Positions 8,746 to 17,600 of a stretch of 31,574 nt of DNA are shown here, piece after piece; positions within the stretch are counted from its first letter, which is position 1; each line of letters begins with the position of its first letter. Made by a program: the position numbers and the translations under genes. The notes beneath the pieces are model-generated. The model did no database searches. It was not told the origin of the DNA and saw only the letters and a program-made list of their open reading frames with translations. Source of the stretch: Isochrysis galbana (lineage: Eukaryota; Haptophyta; Isochrysidales; Isochrysidaceae); the NCBI GenBank assembly GCA_018136815.1, contig CM030942.1:1602397-1633970 (forward strand), written 5' to 3'.

Positions 8746-8989
8746 CTACTTTAGTGAGTGACCGGGCTAGACATGTAACATGTGAGGAGGACATCAGGAT
8801 AATATGTGTGTGTGCGAGAGACACTCCGCGTAACCGACGACGGCGGCTCTCTCTCCTCTCTTTTCTTCCTCTTCTCTTCTCCGCAGGCCGCGCGCCTTGC
8901 CGCTGCATCCTCTCCTCCTCCCCTACGCCTCCACTTCCCCCACCTGCCTGGGCCGGGAACACGGCGCGACGCGCTGGTGCGTGGCAGGG
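8746..8989 (+). promoter_or_regulatory. 5' region of the choice-of-anchor gene
   Basis: A long pyrimidine tract ending CTCTTCTCCGCAG at about 8885 looks like a 3' splice site, so a 5'-UTR intron is possible. The donor was not identified. The sequence is GC-rich up to the ATG pair at 8990/8993. Confidence 0.35.
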
Positions 8990-11900
8990 ATGATGCGGCT
9001 GGCGCGCATGGCGCTCCTCGCGCTCGCCAGCTGCCGCGTCCGCGCGCTTACGCTCGCCGACACTACCAACGGCCGCCACCTCTCGGTCTGTACCATAGAC
9101 TCAAGTGCCCCTCAGTACTCAGTGATAACGGAGGGATCGGCGCAGCTCTCGGGGAAGATCATCGTTGGCGCGCTGCACATCGGCGGCACGGTCTCGTCCA
9201 GCCCCAGGAACTACAACCAACGAGTGAGTGCCGCTTGACGCCCTCCTGCCATGCGGTAGCTCATGCCCTGCAATCTCACACCCAGCCAAATCGCGACCGT
9301 CCTCTCAATCCGTGCTTGGCGTGCCTTCGCCATAGGTCTCCGGGAGACCGGGATATCAGTCTTATTTCGGAGCGCTCAAAGTTGACTTCAGCTCTTGGAC
9401 AGTTGACGGTGACGGCTACAGAACCGACAACCCCGTGTTTGATGACTGGACCGCCTTTGAGGACATGGCAGATCAGCTCAGGTCGAGCGGCCCTAGTAGC
9501 TGTTCGGAAAGTGGTGGGTACACAATTTGCTCATTCGACCAGGGTGGCACCCTGGCCTCTGGCGAAGACAACACGTGCCACGTGTCGAAGTGCATCACTG
9601 ACTGGGTGGCGTCTGCGAGTAGTGTGGGCGATGACCATACACTCATCGTTTTCACAGGCGGAGGGACGGTGTGCCTCACAAAGACGTGCGCGACTTTGAA
9701 TCCCGATACAGATTGGGGCCCTAGCATTTTAGCGCCCTATGCGCGGGTTGTGACGACGGAGGGTGTGCGGGTGGATGGCTGCATCTGGTCCAAATCCCTG
9801 GGCGACAATTTCGGCAAAACCAGTGAAAGCGCCGACATAGGAGGGAAATGCTATGCGGGCACTCTCCCATGCATCCAGACACTAGAGCTGCCACCGCCGC
9901 CGTCCTTGCCTCCCCCGTCATTGCCACCACCTCTCCCGCCTCTTGCATGGCCGCCTCCTATGCTCCCGCCTTCCCCGATGTCACCACCGCCTCTCCTGCC
10001 ACCCCCGTCTCCGCCGCCGCCTCTCCTGCCATCCCCGTCTCCACCGCCGCCTCTCCTGCCATCTCCGTTGGCCGCGCCGCTGCTTCCGCCATCCCCGTCG
10101 CCACCGCCGCCGCACCTGCCATCCCCGTCTCCACCGCCGCCTCTCCCGCCATCTCCGTTGGCCGCGCCGCTGCTTCCGCCATCCCCGTCGCCACCGCCGC
10201 CGCTCCTGCCATCCCCGTCTCCACCGCCGCCTCTCCCGCCATCTCCGTTGGCCGCGCCGCTGCTTCCGCCATCCCCGTCGCCACCGCCGCCGCACCTGCC
10301 ATCCCCGTCTCCACCGCCGCCTCTCCCGCCATCTCCGTTGGCCGCGCCGCTGCTTCCGCCATCCCCGTCGCCACCGCCGCCGCACCTGCCATCCCCGTCT
10401 CCACCGCCGCCTCTCCCGCCATCTCCGTTGGCCGCGCCGCTGCTTCCGCCATCCCCGTCGCCACCACCGCCGCACCTGCCATCCCCGTCTCTACCGCCGC
10501 CTCTCCCGCCATCCCCGTTGGCCGCGCCGCTGCTCCCGCAATCCCCATGGCCACCCCCACCTCTCCCGCCATCCCCGTCTCCGCCGCCACCTCTCCCGCC
10601 ATCCCCGTCGTCATTGCCGCCTCTCCCGCCATCCCCGTTGGCTGCGCCGCTGCTCCCTCCATCCCCGTCGCCACCGACGCCTCTCCCTCCATCCCCGTCG
10701 CTACCACGGCCGCTTCTGCCTCCTCCCTTTCTCCCGCCTTGGCTGTCTCTCTTGCCATATCCACCCGGATCACCGCCTCCCCGACCTCTCCTGTCCTCCC
10801 CAGCCTCGCCGCCAACTCTTCGCCCTCCGCATCCATTGGAGCCGAGCCCTCCGCCACCATCGGAGCCGCCTCCACTACTGCTAGTCCCCTCGCCGCCCGC
10901 GACGTCCGGCAAGCCACCGACACGCATCCCAGTTCCATCGCCATTTGTGCCACCCCCCTCGTCGCGATCGCCCCTTCCGCCCCTTGAGCCGCCACCATCG
11001 CCAGTCCCAGTGCCGCCCTCACCCACTCAGATACCATCATCATCTCAACAGCCATTTCCTCCTTCTGTCTCTCCTCTCTCCTCACCACCCGCCGCTCGGG
11101 CTCCAGTACCATTGTTGACACCACCATCGTCGTTTCCCATCAACATTCCTTCCTTTCCACCCGTGGTGTCCCGCTCTCCGCCGTCTCGAACACCCTTCAC
11201 CCCGCCTAACTCGCCGCACCACCCGCCGCCTCCTCGGCCCACCTCTCCGCCATCTGATGCTCCAAGTTCTCCTTCGAGCGCTCGGCCTTTCCAAGCCATT
11301 TTGAGCTCTCAGCAGTGCGAGATGAATTTGAACACATCCCTCCTTACCTGGCCGAATAGTGCACCGGCTACACTAGACTTCGGAGGCGCGTGGGTAAGTG
11401 CTGGTACGCCTAGGCACGATCTGATGGCGAGCGACATCTCTCTCTCCATAGACGGCCTTATAATCGACCCTCAAAACGTGAAAATTTCTCGCCACCCTAA
11501 GCGGGAAGGGCTTTATTACTTGAGCTGGAGCGCGGACGGCCAGCGTGAGGGGGCAGAGCTCACGGTCACATATGATGAGGGCGCGATTTTCTCACCACTA
11601 CATGGCACATTGAGTGGATTCAGCACGAGCGTCGTACTAGAGGATTGCGCAGCTCCTCAGATAAATGCGGCCTACGTCTTGGCGCCCAGCGGGTATGACT
11701 GCGTAGACGTGGATGCGTGCGCCGGCTACAATAAGGAGACGGTGAGTGTAGTCATTCTTGTAGAGTTCACGGAGATGGTGTACAGCGTTATGGGTGGTGG
11801 GCTGCTCGCTAGCACGGACTTGAGCTTTTCCATGAAGGGCGGCATCGCCCGAGTGAATTCGACTTACGTCGTCACCGAGGTAGGTGCAGCGCCTCGACGA

Positions 11901-13211
11901 CGCACCCAATGGAATGCGGGCGCTTCAGAAGTAGCAGTAGCCCTTGTACTCACAAGCGCCGCCATCGGCAAAGAGCAGGTCACCGTGCGAGCCCAGCCAC
12001 GTGCCATCCGTGACGGTGCTGGCTGGTTCGTCGGGCACGCTGACGAGGATGCCCGCACCGCGTTTGGAAATATAGCCAACCCGTTTGCAAATCACATGCA
12101 AGCTGTCGAGGCAATGATTGCTCTAAGGAAGATGAGCGTCCGCAATTTCTTCGTCTCGAGTGCGGGCATCGCGGTGATACTCGCCCTTTGCGGCGCGTGC
12201 CTCTTCCTCCTCGTGTGCACGTCCATGGACTATCATCGCCGCAGGCGAGCACTCGACAATCCGCGTCCCTCAGTCCGGCAGGAGAACCGGACTGTCTACC
12301 GCCCCACAAACCGTCACTCATTCGCTGGACACGACTTTGCATCCCTACGAAAGTGCGGTTCAACGGCGCCATCTTTGGAACGCCTATCAAGCAGCGACGA
12401 CACCCACCAGCCGGATGCTGCAACGGACAATCTAGATTCGCACGGAGGGCAATTGGCCCAACAGGCGCACTCCCGTGCACCAATTGCTCAATGTTTATGG
12501 AAGTCGGACGAGGAGGCGCCTACTGCTCAGTTCTTGCGTGAACGGCTTAGGCGTGTCTCAGGTTCGTGCGAGATGCTTACGAAAAACAAATCGACCGCTC
12601 CATCCATAGATATGGGAGGAGCCGAAGTCAGGGATGAGGGCGCCTTTCTGGGGCACTCATCCGCCTTCTTGGACGAGTTGCCCCTCAAGTCTCCTAGGAT
12701 TACTTTGCGATCACCCAGACGCGTCTCCTCGCCCTCCGGATCTCCCAAAGCTAGCCTGACACGGGGTGTCGGATTGGCAAGCGGTGTGAGATTCGCGCCC
12801 TCAGTTCATGCCCCGACTAGATGGGCTGACCTTCCCACCACCGGCCCACACGGCGCCGATGCAGCCACACCGCCCGGCCTCGGCGATTCGGCGTCTTCTA
12901 CACCAGACAAAGGTTCCAGTGTCGTAAACATACCCCGACGGATCAATTCGTACCAGGCGATGTACACAATGGACTCGGGTCTGCACGATGCACCACCCAA
13001 GCCGCCGTCTCTTCAGCGCCCCCCGCCCATACCCGGAAGGTCGTCCGCGGAGCTTGCGCGCGCCACTTCTCTTGATGAGCTTCTCGCGACGACCCGTCCT
13101 CATTCGCCTTCTCGCGCCGGAAGTCGAGTCGTGCCAACGCCTCCAGGGGCTCGTCGACAAATCAACCCCCAAAAAGTGGGACCCCCATGTCATGAGCGAC
13201 ACGCTCACTGA
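8990..13211 (+). CDS. Type I membrane protein: choice-of-anchor-A-like domain, Pro-rich repeats, TM, long tail
   Basis: Two exons, 8990-9223 and 9336-13211. The 112-nt intron (GTGAGT...CATAG) is phase 0, giving about 1369 aa. Residues 1-18 form a signal peptide (MMRLARMALLALASCRVRA). Residues 20-255 are a Cys-containing domain with GSAQLSGKIIVGALHIGG and ILAPYARVVTTEGVRVDGC, like the LAPxA...NGxVxGxxxAKS pattern of choice-of-anchor-A adhesin domains. Residues 261-729 are S-P-S-P-P-P-P/L-P-P repeats, probably hydroxyproline-glycosylated as in pherophorins and extensins. Residues 730-1012 are a beta-rich ectodomain. Residues about 1013-1037 (SAGIAVILALCGACLFLLVC) form one membrane helix followed by a basic stop-transfer DYHRRRR. 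Residues 1038-1369 are a low-complexity cytoplasmic tail with PPKPPSLQRPPPIPGR, an SH3-ligand-like stretch. A cell-wall/matrix receptor or adhesin is inferred. The start was chosen because it begins the signal peptide. Confidence 0.85.
10051..10590 (+). repeat. 90-bp coding tandem array in the Pro-rich region
   Basis: Unit starts fall at 10051, 10141, 10231, 10321, 10411 and 10501, exactly 90 bp apart, each built from three 30-bp subunits (CC-rich, ending GCCATCCCCGTC or GCCATCTCCGTT). The middle copies are nearly identical, so recent unequal exchange is likely. Because 90 is a multiple of 3, every frame on both strands stays open, which produces long shadow ORFs. Confidence 0.95.
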
Positions 13212-13396
13212 CGAAAAAGCGGGCGTATCTCGGCGCGCCGTCCTTGTCCGTACCCAGAGGCTGAATGAGCGACCTAACCAATCAGAGCGTGCTTCCGTAG
13301 AGGTTCCGTCCAACAATCATAGCCGTGTCTTGCTTTAGAAGTCAGAAGGTTAGGAGCGATTATGCGATAATCACTTTTTGTGGTTGGCGCCTCAAC
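13212..13396 (+). other. 3' flank of the choice-of-anchor gene
   Basis: Presumed 3' UTR. No clear AATAAA was seen; no other gene. Confidence 0.35.
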
Positions 13397-13534
13397 AACA
13401 AAACCTTTCAATATTCTCGCCGCGCGTGCGGCCCTGGGTGCTGACTATATTTCGGCCACACCCGCTTCCTACTTCATCTCCCTCATCCTGGCTCTTGCCC
13501 TTGCTTGCGGCCACTCCCCTTGTGCTCTACTTAG
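13397..13534 (+). repeat. Dispersed repeat family R1, copy 2
   Basis: AACAAAACCTTTCAATATTCTCGCC, broken as A-rich start plus AATATTCTCGCC, then GCGCGTGCGGCC, a CCACACCCGCTTCC block and CTTGCTTGCGGCC...CTCCCCTTGTGCTCTACTTAG. The order is the same as at 2781-2910. Confidence 0.8.
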
Positions 13535-13625
13535 ACTTAGACGTAGGGGTTCGGGTATGTGGGATGTGGGATGTGGGGGTTTATAGGGGCGAGCAGTGGT
13601 GTGTTCCGGTCCTTAGCGGTCTAAT

Positions 13626-13978
13626 CGGACAAAAATTCCGTCCTAGGCAAACTAGGACCACGTCCTATGAAATCCATGGATTTCTAGGACTCTGGCGGTC
13701 ATGCTTCAATTATAGCTTGTGGTGAGCTTTTGACTTTTGAGACATCCCACCAACTGAAGCAAACCATCTCCACCTCCCATTCATTCAACCTTAGACCTTA
13801 GACCTTAGCTCTCCCGATCACCAACTCCAACTCTGTGGAGCTTATCTTCGATCACTTTTCCTACCACATTCAGCGCCCGGTGCTTCACTCGGGTGTCCGC
13901 TAACGCCGGGGGAGTTTTACTTTAGCTTTTAGATATTTGGAGCAGTAGACTAGCAAATTGAACCCTTGGATGGCAAAA
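13626..13978 (+). repeat. Hairpin-headed dispersed repeat R2, copy B
   Basis: About 353 bp, colinear with copy A at 4683-5000. Both head hairpins are kept although loops and bulges differ: GTCCTAG-gcaaa-CTAGGAC (13640-13658), and GTCCTA(T)GAAATCC-AT-GGATTTCTAGGAC (13662-13690). Copy B has an extra ACCTTAG triplication near 13793-13810. It lies between two R1 copies, so elements are nested or clustered here. Confidence 0.85.
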
Positions 13979-14035
13979 AAAAACTTCATAATATTCTTAC
14001 CGCACTCGCGGCGAATGGAACCACTACCTACACGT
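13975..14035 (+). repeat. Dispersed repeat family R1, partial copy 3
   Basis: An A-run, then ACTTCATAATATTCTTACCGC and a CGCGGC block, matching the first third of R1. Similarity fades after that. Confidence 0.55.
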
Positions 14036-14084
14036 AGCATACTTTCAGGCAGCTTGCCTTCATTTGGTCTCCTTTCCCTCACTC

Positions 14085-14380
14085 TCACCCTACCATGAGC
14101 CCCCCCGCGAGCACCCCGAAGGAGAGGCCCAGGAGCACCACGTACGCGACGAGAACAGCGTCGCCTTGGCTCGGCATGAGGGCGCGCCCCGAGAGGGCCT
14201 GGTAGACGCCCACGCCGAGCACGGCGTAGCCCGTCCCCTTGTGCGCGACCCGCCACACGGCGCGGCGTGTGGTGCGGGCGGCGGGCGGGCCGCGCACGAG
14301 CGCGTTGAGCGGCTGCAGCAGGGCGAGGGCGAAGGCGACGGTCCCGAGCGTGTGATGGGGGTGCGAGAAGTGACGTGCTC
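14085..14380 (-). pseudogene. Cytochrome b561-like fragment (C-terminal helices only)
   Basis: The minus frame reads HFSHPHHTLGTVAFALALLQ, then PLNALVRGP, a WRVAHKGTGYAVLGVGVYQ helix and VLVAYVVLLGLSFGVLAGGL, then stop. This is the second half of a DOMON-type cytochrome b561 transmembrane domain: HxxLG...LQPLNA..RP and the W..HKG.GY heme-ligand helix. The first b561 helices are missing upstream. Upstream sequence is open (GADTIGDYVRKHGRW in another frame) but does not match. It is therefore a truncated fragment, or the last exon of a gene whose earlier exons I cannot find. Confidence 0.6.
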
Positions 14381-14548
14381 GCGAGGGTGTCGCAGCCCGT
14401 CCATCGCCCGTGCTTGCGCACGTAGTCGCCGATGGTGTCGGCGCCCTCGTGGAGGCACTGCGTGAAGGCGAGGCCTGCGCTGGCTGCGCGAGGTGGGGTG
14501 CCCGAGGGACGAGGAGTGAGAGAGAGGCGCGAGGAGTGGATGGCTGCG

Positions 14549-15112
14549 TCAGACATTGATAAGACTTTCGCAAAGGATCTTTGTTTTTCTTTTTTTGGTG
14601 GACGCCCGAGCGAGAGGAAGGCGCCCGAGGAAGGAGGTCCGAGGAAGGAGGGGCGAGCGAGGAGGAAGGAGGGGCGAGGGGCGAGGAAGGAGGGGCGAGG
14701 AGGAAGGAGGGGCGAGGAGGAAGGAGGGCTGCACCAATGTAGTTACAATGTTCTTGAAATTTTCATCTATCATAATCGCATTCAAATCATGTTCATTTGG
14801 ATTCTGAATGTTATTCATCTGATGTTTTAACCCCTCTTTCTCGGCAATTTGCGTGAGCTGATCGTAATTAACATACCCTCTATCGAAACGCCTGAATGAT
14901 ATGTATGCCCTGATGAACTTGCCGTATTGGTCATCATCAAGCTTATTCACGAATTGTTCGTACAGCTCCTTCTCCTTGTTGTCATTCAGAGCTCGATCAA
15001 TTTCGTACCGCCACGCCCAATTGTCGGATGCCGTGCTCGTAAGGATATCCTTGATATTGTTCGGATGTAGTACTGTTGAGTAATTTATGTCAACATCGCT
15101 AGTGCTGGACAT
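14549..15112 (-). CDS. Orphan ORF, 187 aa, AT-richer than its surroundings
   Basis: The ATG at 15112 starts MSSTSDVDINYSTVLHPN. An acidic/basic helical domain of about 120 residues follows (LYEQFVNKLDDDQYGKFIRA, FDRGYVNYDQLTQIAEKEGL), with codon use and base composition clearly lower in GC than neighbours. From about residue 130 the frame enters a purine-rich minisatellite (14617-14728), giving a S/P/L-rich tail (SPLLPRPSPLLPPRSP) and a basic end (STKKRKTKILCESL). No family was recognised. The composition step suggests transfer, perhaps from a large DNA virus or mobile element, later joined to local repeat sequence. The original stop may have been lost. Confidence 0.45.
   Translation of the reverse strand: MSSTSDVDINYSTVLHPNNIKDILTSTASDNWAWRYEIDRALNDNKEKELYEQFVNKLDDDQYGKFIRAYISFRRFDRGYVNYDQLTQIAEKEGLKHQMNNIQNPNEHDLNAIMIDENFKNIVTTLVQPSFLLAPPSSSPLLPRPSPLLPPRSPLLPRTSFLGRLPLARASTKKRKTKILCESLINV
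14617..14728 (+). repeat. Polypurine minisatellite
   Basis: Tandem GAGGAAGGAGGGGCGAGG-like units of about 18-19 bp, nearly all purine on the plus strand, capable of triplex (H-DNA). It encodes the Pro/Leu/Ser tail of the overlapping minus ORF. Confidence 0.75.
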
Positions 15113-15116
15113 GTAT

Positions 15117-15144
15117 GATAGTATCGTATAATAGTATCGTACAT
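15117..15144 (-). promoter_or_regulatory. Direct repeat and TATA-like sequence upstream of the orphan ORF
   Basis: ATAGTATCGTA occurs twice in 28 bp just upstream of the ORF start and gives TATTATAC on the coding strand. Its promoter role is inferred only from position and AT content. Confidence 0.3.
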
Positions 15145-15243
15145 ATTTTTGTGTCACGCACCAACTCGAGCGGGATGCATCAGTCCTCTTGCCAAACGAG
15201 TGGGTTGGATAGCGCTACCCTCATGATCCCCACGATCCTCCGC

Positions 15244-15420
15244 GATTGAACGCTTTTCCATGCGGTGGGGGTGATGGCGATTGAACGCGTTCCACGTGTA
15301 GGCTGATGGTGATTGAACGCTTTTCCATGCGGTGGGGGTGATGGTGATTGAACGCGTTCCACGTGTAGGCTGATGGTGATTGAACGCTTTTCCATGCGGT
15401 GGGTGATGGTGATTGAGCGC
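15244..15420 (+). repeat. 67-bp minisatellite, about 2.6 copies
   Basis: GATTGAACGC begins at 15244, 15311 and 15378, exactly 67 bp apart. Each unit has two half-units, one with CTTTTCCATGCGGTGGG and one with GTTCCACGTGTAGGC. Since 67 is not a multiple of 3, the overlapping minus-strand ORFs shift frame between copies and are unlikely to be genes. Confidence 0.9.
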
Positions 15421-15879
15421 TTCTCGCCTTCGCACGCGTGCACCTTCGATCGGACTGGGGCGAAGTGCATCCTGCAGACTCCTGGGGAATCGCTTGCTTC
15501 TTCCTTTGAAGCAAACGGCGTGGAAACTGTGTGAAGTCTTCTGAAGACGTCGCCATCCACCCGGCGTGCTGCCCATGCGCGTGCAAGGGCGGACGTCAGC
15601 AGTCTGACGCCTACGTGGTTGCATTCTTCAACTCGGGCAGCGGGCATGGTTGCATTCTTCAACAAGGGCCGTCTTCCGCTTGATGCGCGCGGTCAACCCG
15701 CGAGTTATGGGCAAAGTTAGGGGTCAGTAGAAATTATATACCCAAAAAGCCGGGAGGAGCGTGACAAAAAAAGGGAACCTCGAGTTGCACCCTCTGAGGA
15801 GCCGCCGGTTCCGACGAGGTGGACCCCTTGTGAGCCCAAAGAGGTTCCCGCTGCTCCCATGGACAGAGGGGGAGCGGGA
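15421..15879. other. Intergenic, with a minus-strand copy of the AACTTGAGGTTCCC repeat
   Basis: Sequence at about 15763-15795 is the reverse complement of the AGGATGCAACTTGAGGTTCC-type repeat at 4404. A TATATAA-like stretch on the minus strand lies near 15735. No convincing gene. Confidence 0.4.
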
Positions 15880-16077
15880 CTATGAGAGGGCGCGGTCGTA
15901 GGCGCCAAGGCAGAATTTGTGCTTGTCGAACATGCGATGACTATATATAGGCTCATAGGCAGAGGGCCGTTCGATCGAGCCGGCAGCTGACGCGGTCGGG
16001 GAAGGGTCGTTGATTGTTGCTGGCGGGAAGATGTTTGACAGATCATAGTAAGAGTCTGGTCTGAGGGTGTCTGCCAT
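15880..16077 (-). other. Small open frame, 65 aa, unrecognised
   Basis: It begins with an ATG (MADTLRPDSYYDLSNIFPP) and reads plausibly (YEPIYSHRMFDKHKFCLG) before a TAG. There are no homologous motifs and no visible splice continuation. It could be the first exon of a short or decayed gene. Confidence 0.25.
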
Positions 16078-16485
16078 CGGACGCTACGAGCGATGATGTA
16101 GACTGAAGGTCGGAGGATCGCGACGCGTGGCGTCGGAGAGTAGAGACGAGGCTAGCTAGCGAGCTAGTGAGAGAGAGGGAGAGAGAGAATGAGAGCTTCT
16201 TAGGTCCGAGGTAGACACGGGAGACTACAACGAATGGACTCAAAAAGTTGAGAACTCAGAGACACACAAACTAACCCAAACGGGGCGAAAACTAACCACA
16301 CCGGGACGGACGGCCAGGCGTCGGCACCAGGGCAACTTAGCAGCGCGCAGACATGCGACAGAGGGGTCGGCACAACGATGGCGGACTGGCGGACCTCGTT
16401 GGGGAGCTATGACCGATACACGAAGAGAAGACAAAAGACGGTCATGGAACATTTGATGACATTGAGAGAAAGTAAGAGAAGAGGT
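16078..16485. other. Intergenic, no gene seen
   Basis: Contains a GAGA/AGAGAGG-rich stretch near 16170-16200 and otherwise unremarkable sequence. Confidence 0.4.
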
Positions 16486-16516
16486 GGTATACCAATCAAC
16501 GGGTATACCAATCAAC
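16486..16516 (+). repeat. Tandem 16-bp repeat with GGTATACC palindrome
   Basis: GGTATACCAATCAAC occurs at 16486 and 16502, one base apart. Each copy contains the 8-bp palindrome GGTATACC. It could be a paired factor-binding site. About 1.1 kb upstream of the homeodomain gene. Confidence 0.6.
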
Positions 16517-17600
16517 GAGACCTTGAGGCTTAAAACAACCCACAGGTTACAAGTAAAAGTCTGTCATCGTATGGAATACGACATTCTTGCTCGCGTCGTC
16601 CGCATCGGCCTGCGTTCGTGGGGTGTGGGCGAGAGTGATGGAGTGGGTCAGGTTGGTGCAGGTGCAGGCGAACGGACTCGCGCGGCACACCCGCGGCCTG
16701 TGCTTGGCCTGACACACATCCCTTGGCGCCCACGGGCCGCAAGCGCACCGCCATCGCTCGCGAGGGAGAAAGAAAAACCAGTAGGAGAACCCGCCAGAGT
16801 TCTCCTACGAGCTACGAGCCCAGTGGGCGTAGACAAACAAACCTGCTTTCGCCAATGTTTCACCTCGCCGTTTGACGTCAAACTCGGAGTGAAACTCGAG
16901 TGAAACACTCTCAAAAACCCCCGAATGAGCGACGACGGCCTCCCCCTCTCCTCTCATCAAGCAAGGACAGGGGACTCGTACATTCTTCTCTTTAACCCCT
17001 GCCGATCGAAGGGCACGGAATATTTTATTCATCAAGAGAGCGCGATCGAGCCTCTTGCCGACCTTCTGATGAGACTCTCCCGCTGGGGAGTTGCTGTATC
17101 TCGGGGGATTTCATCAAGAGAAGTGAGGCGATCTGCAGGGACGAGATCCGGGGCCGTTCGAGCAGGTGAGCCTCGAGAAGGATTGGGCGATATGATGCGA
17201 GATCCTTTCCCTTGAAGACACCCACCGCAACGCGCCGCGCACGCCCTCCTCTCGCCTCTTCCGACGGACCACTAAAGACTTCTCAAGCCACACCTTCTTT
17301 CTCTTCTCTCTATCTACTCCTTCTCTACTCTATAGAGAGAAGATCTCACTGGACCCGCCCATCGTGTGTGCAGCAGCTCACCACCATCTTGCTTCTTTTC
17401 CCCCCTTCCCCCAAATCACCCCCCTTCCTTCTCGGCACCGGCACTCCGCCCACCTAGCGGACACTGAACCTGCCACCTAGCTTGCCCTCCCCTGTCCGCT
17501 CCTCCTGCCTTCATCCCGTCTTCCTGCCTGCCAGAGCCACCCCCTTCTCGCGCGCACTGCTCGCGCACTTGCCCGCCTTTCCTGCCTCGCTTGGAGGGCC
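16517..17600. other. Upstream region of the homeodomain gene, no supported gene
   Basis: GC-rich first half with GAGTGAAACTCGAGTGAAAC (a short direct repeat, about 16875-16900). Three TCATCAAG motifs lie between 16955 and 17125. A long pyrimidine-rich tract (about 17270-17600) leads to the ATG and is presumably promoter or 5' UTR. Confidence 0.4.

Noticed and set aside
9848..11127. Long open frames (300-390 aa) on both strands of the Pro-rich array
   Set aside because: They are by-products of the 90-bp period (multiple of 3) in stop-poor GC-rich sequence. Only the plus frame continues into a signal peptide, TM and tail.
15154..15665. Minus-strand His/Ser/Thr-rich ORFs
   Set aside because: They arise from the 67-bp minisatellite, where all three frames are open and shift each unit.
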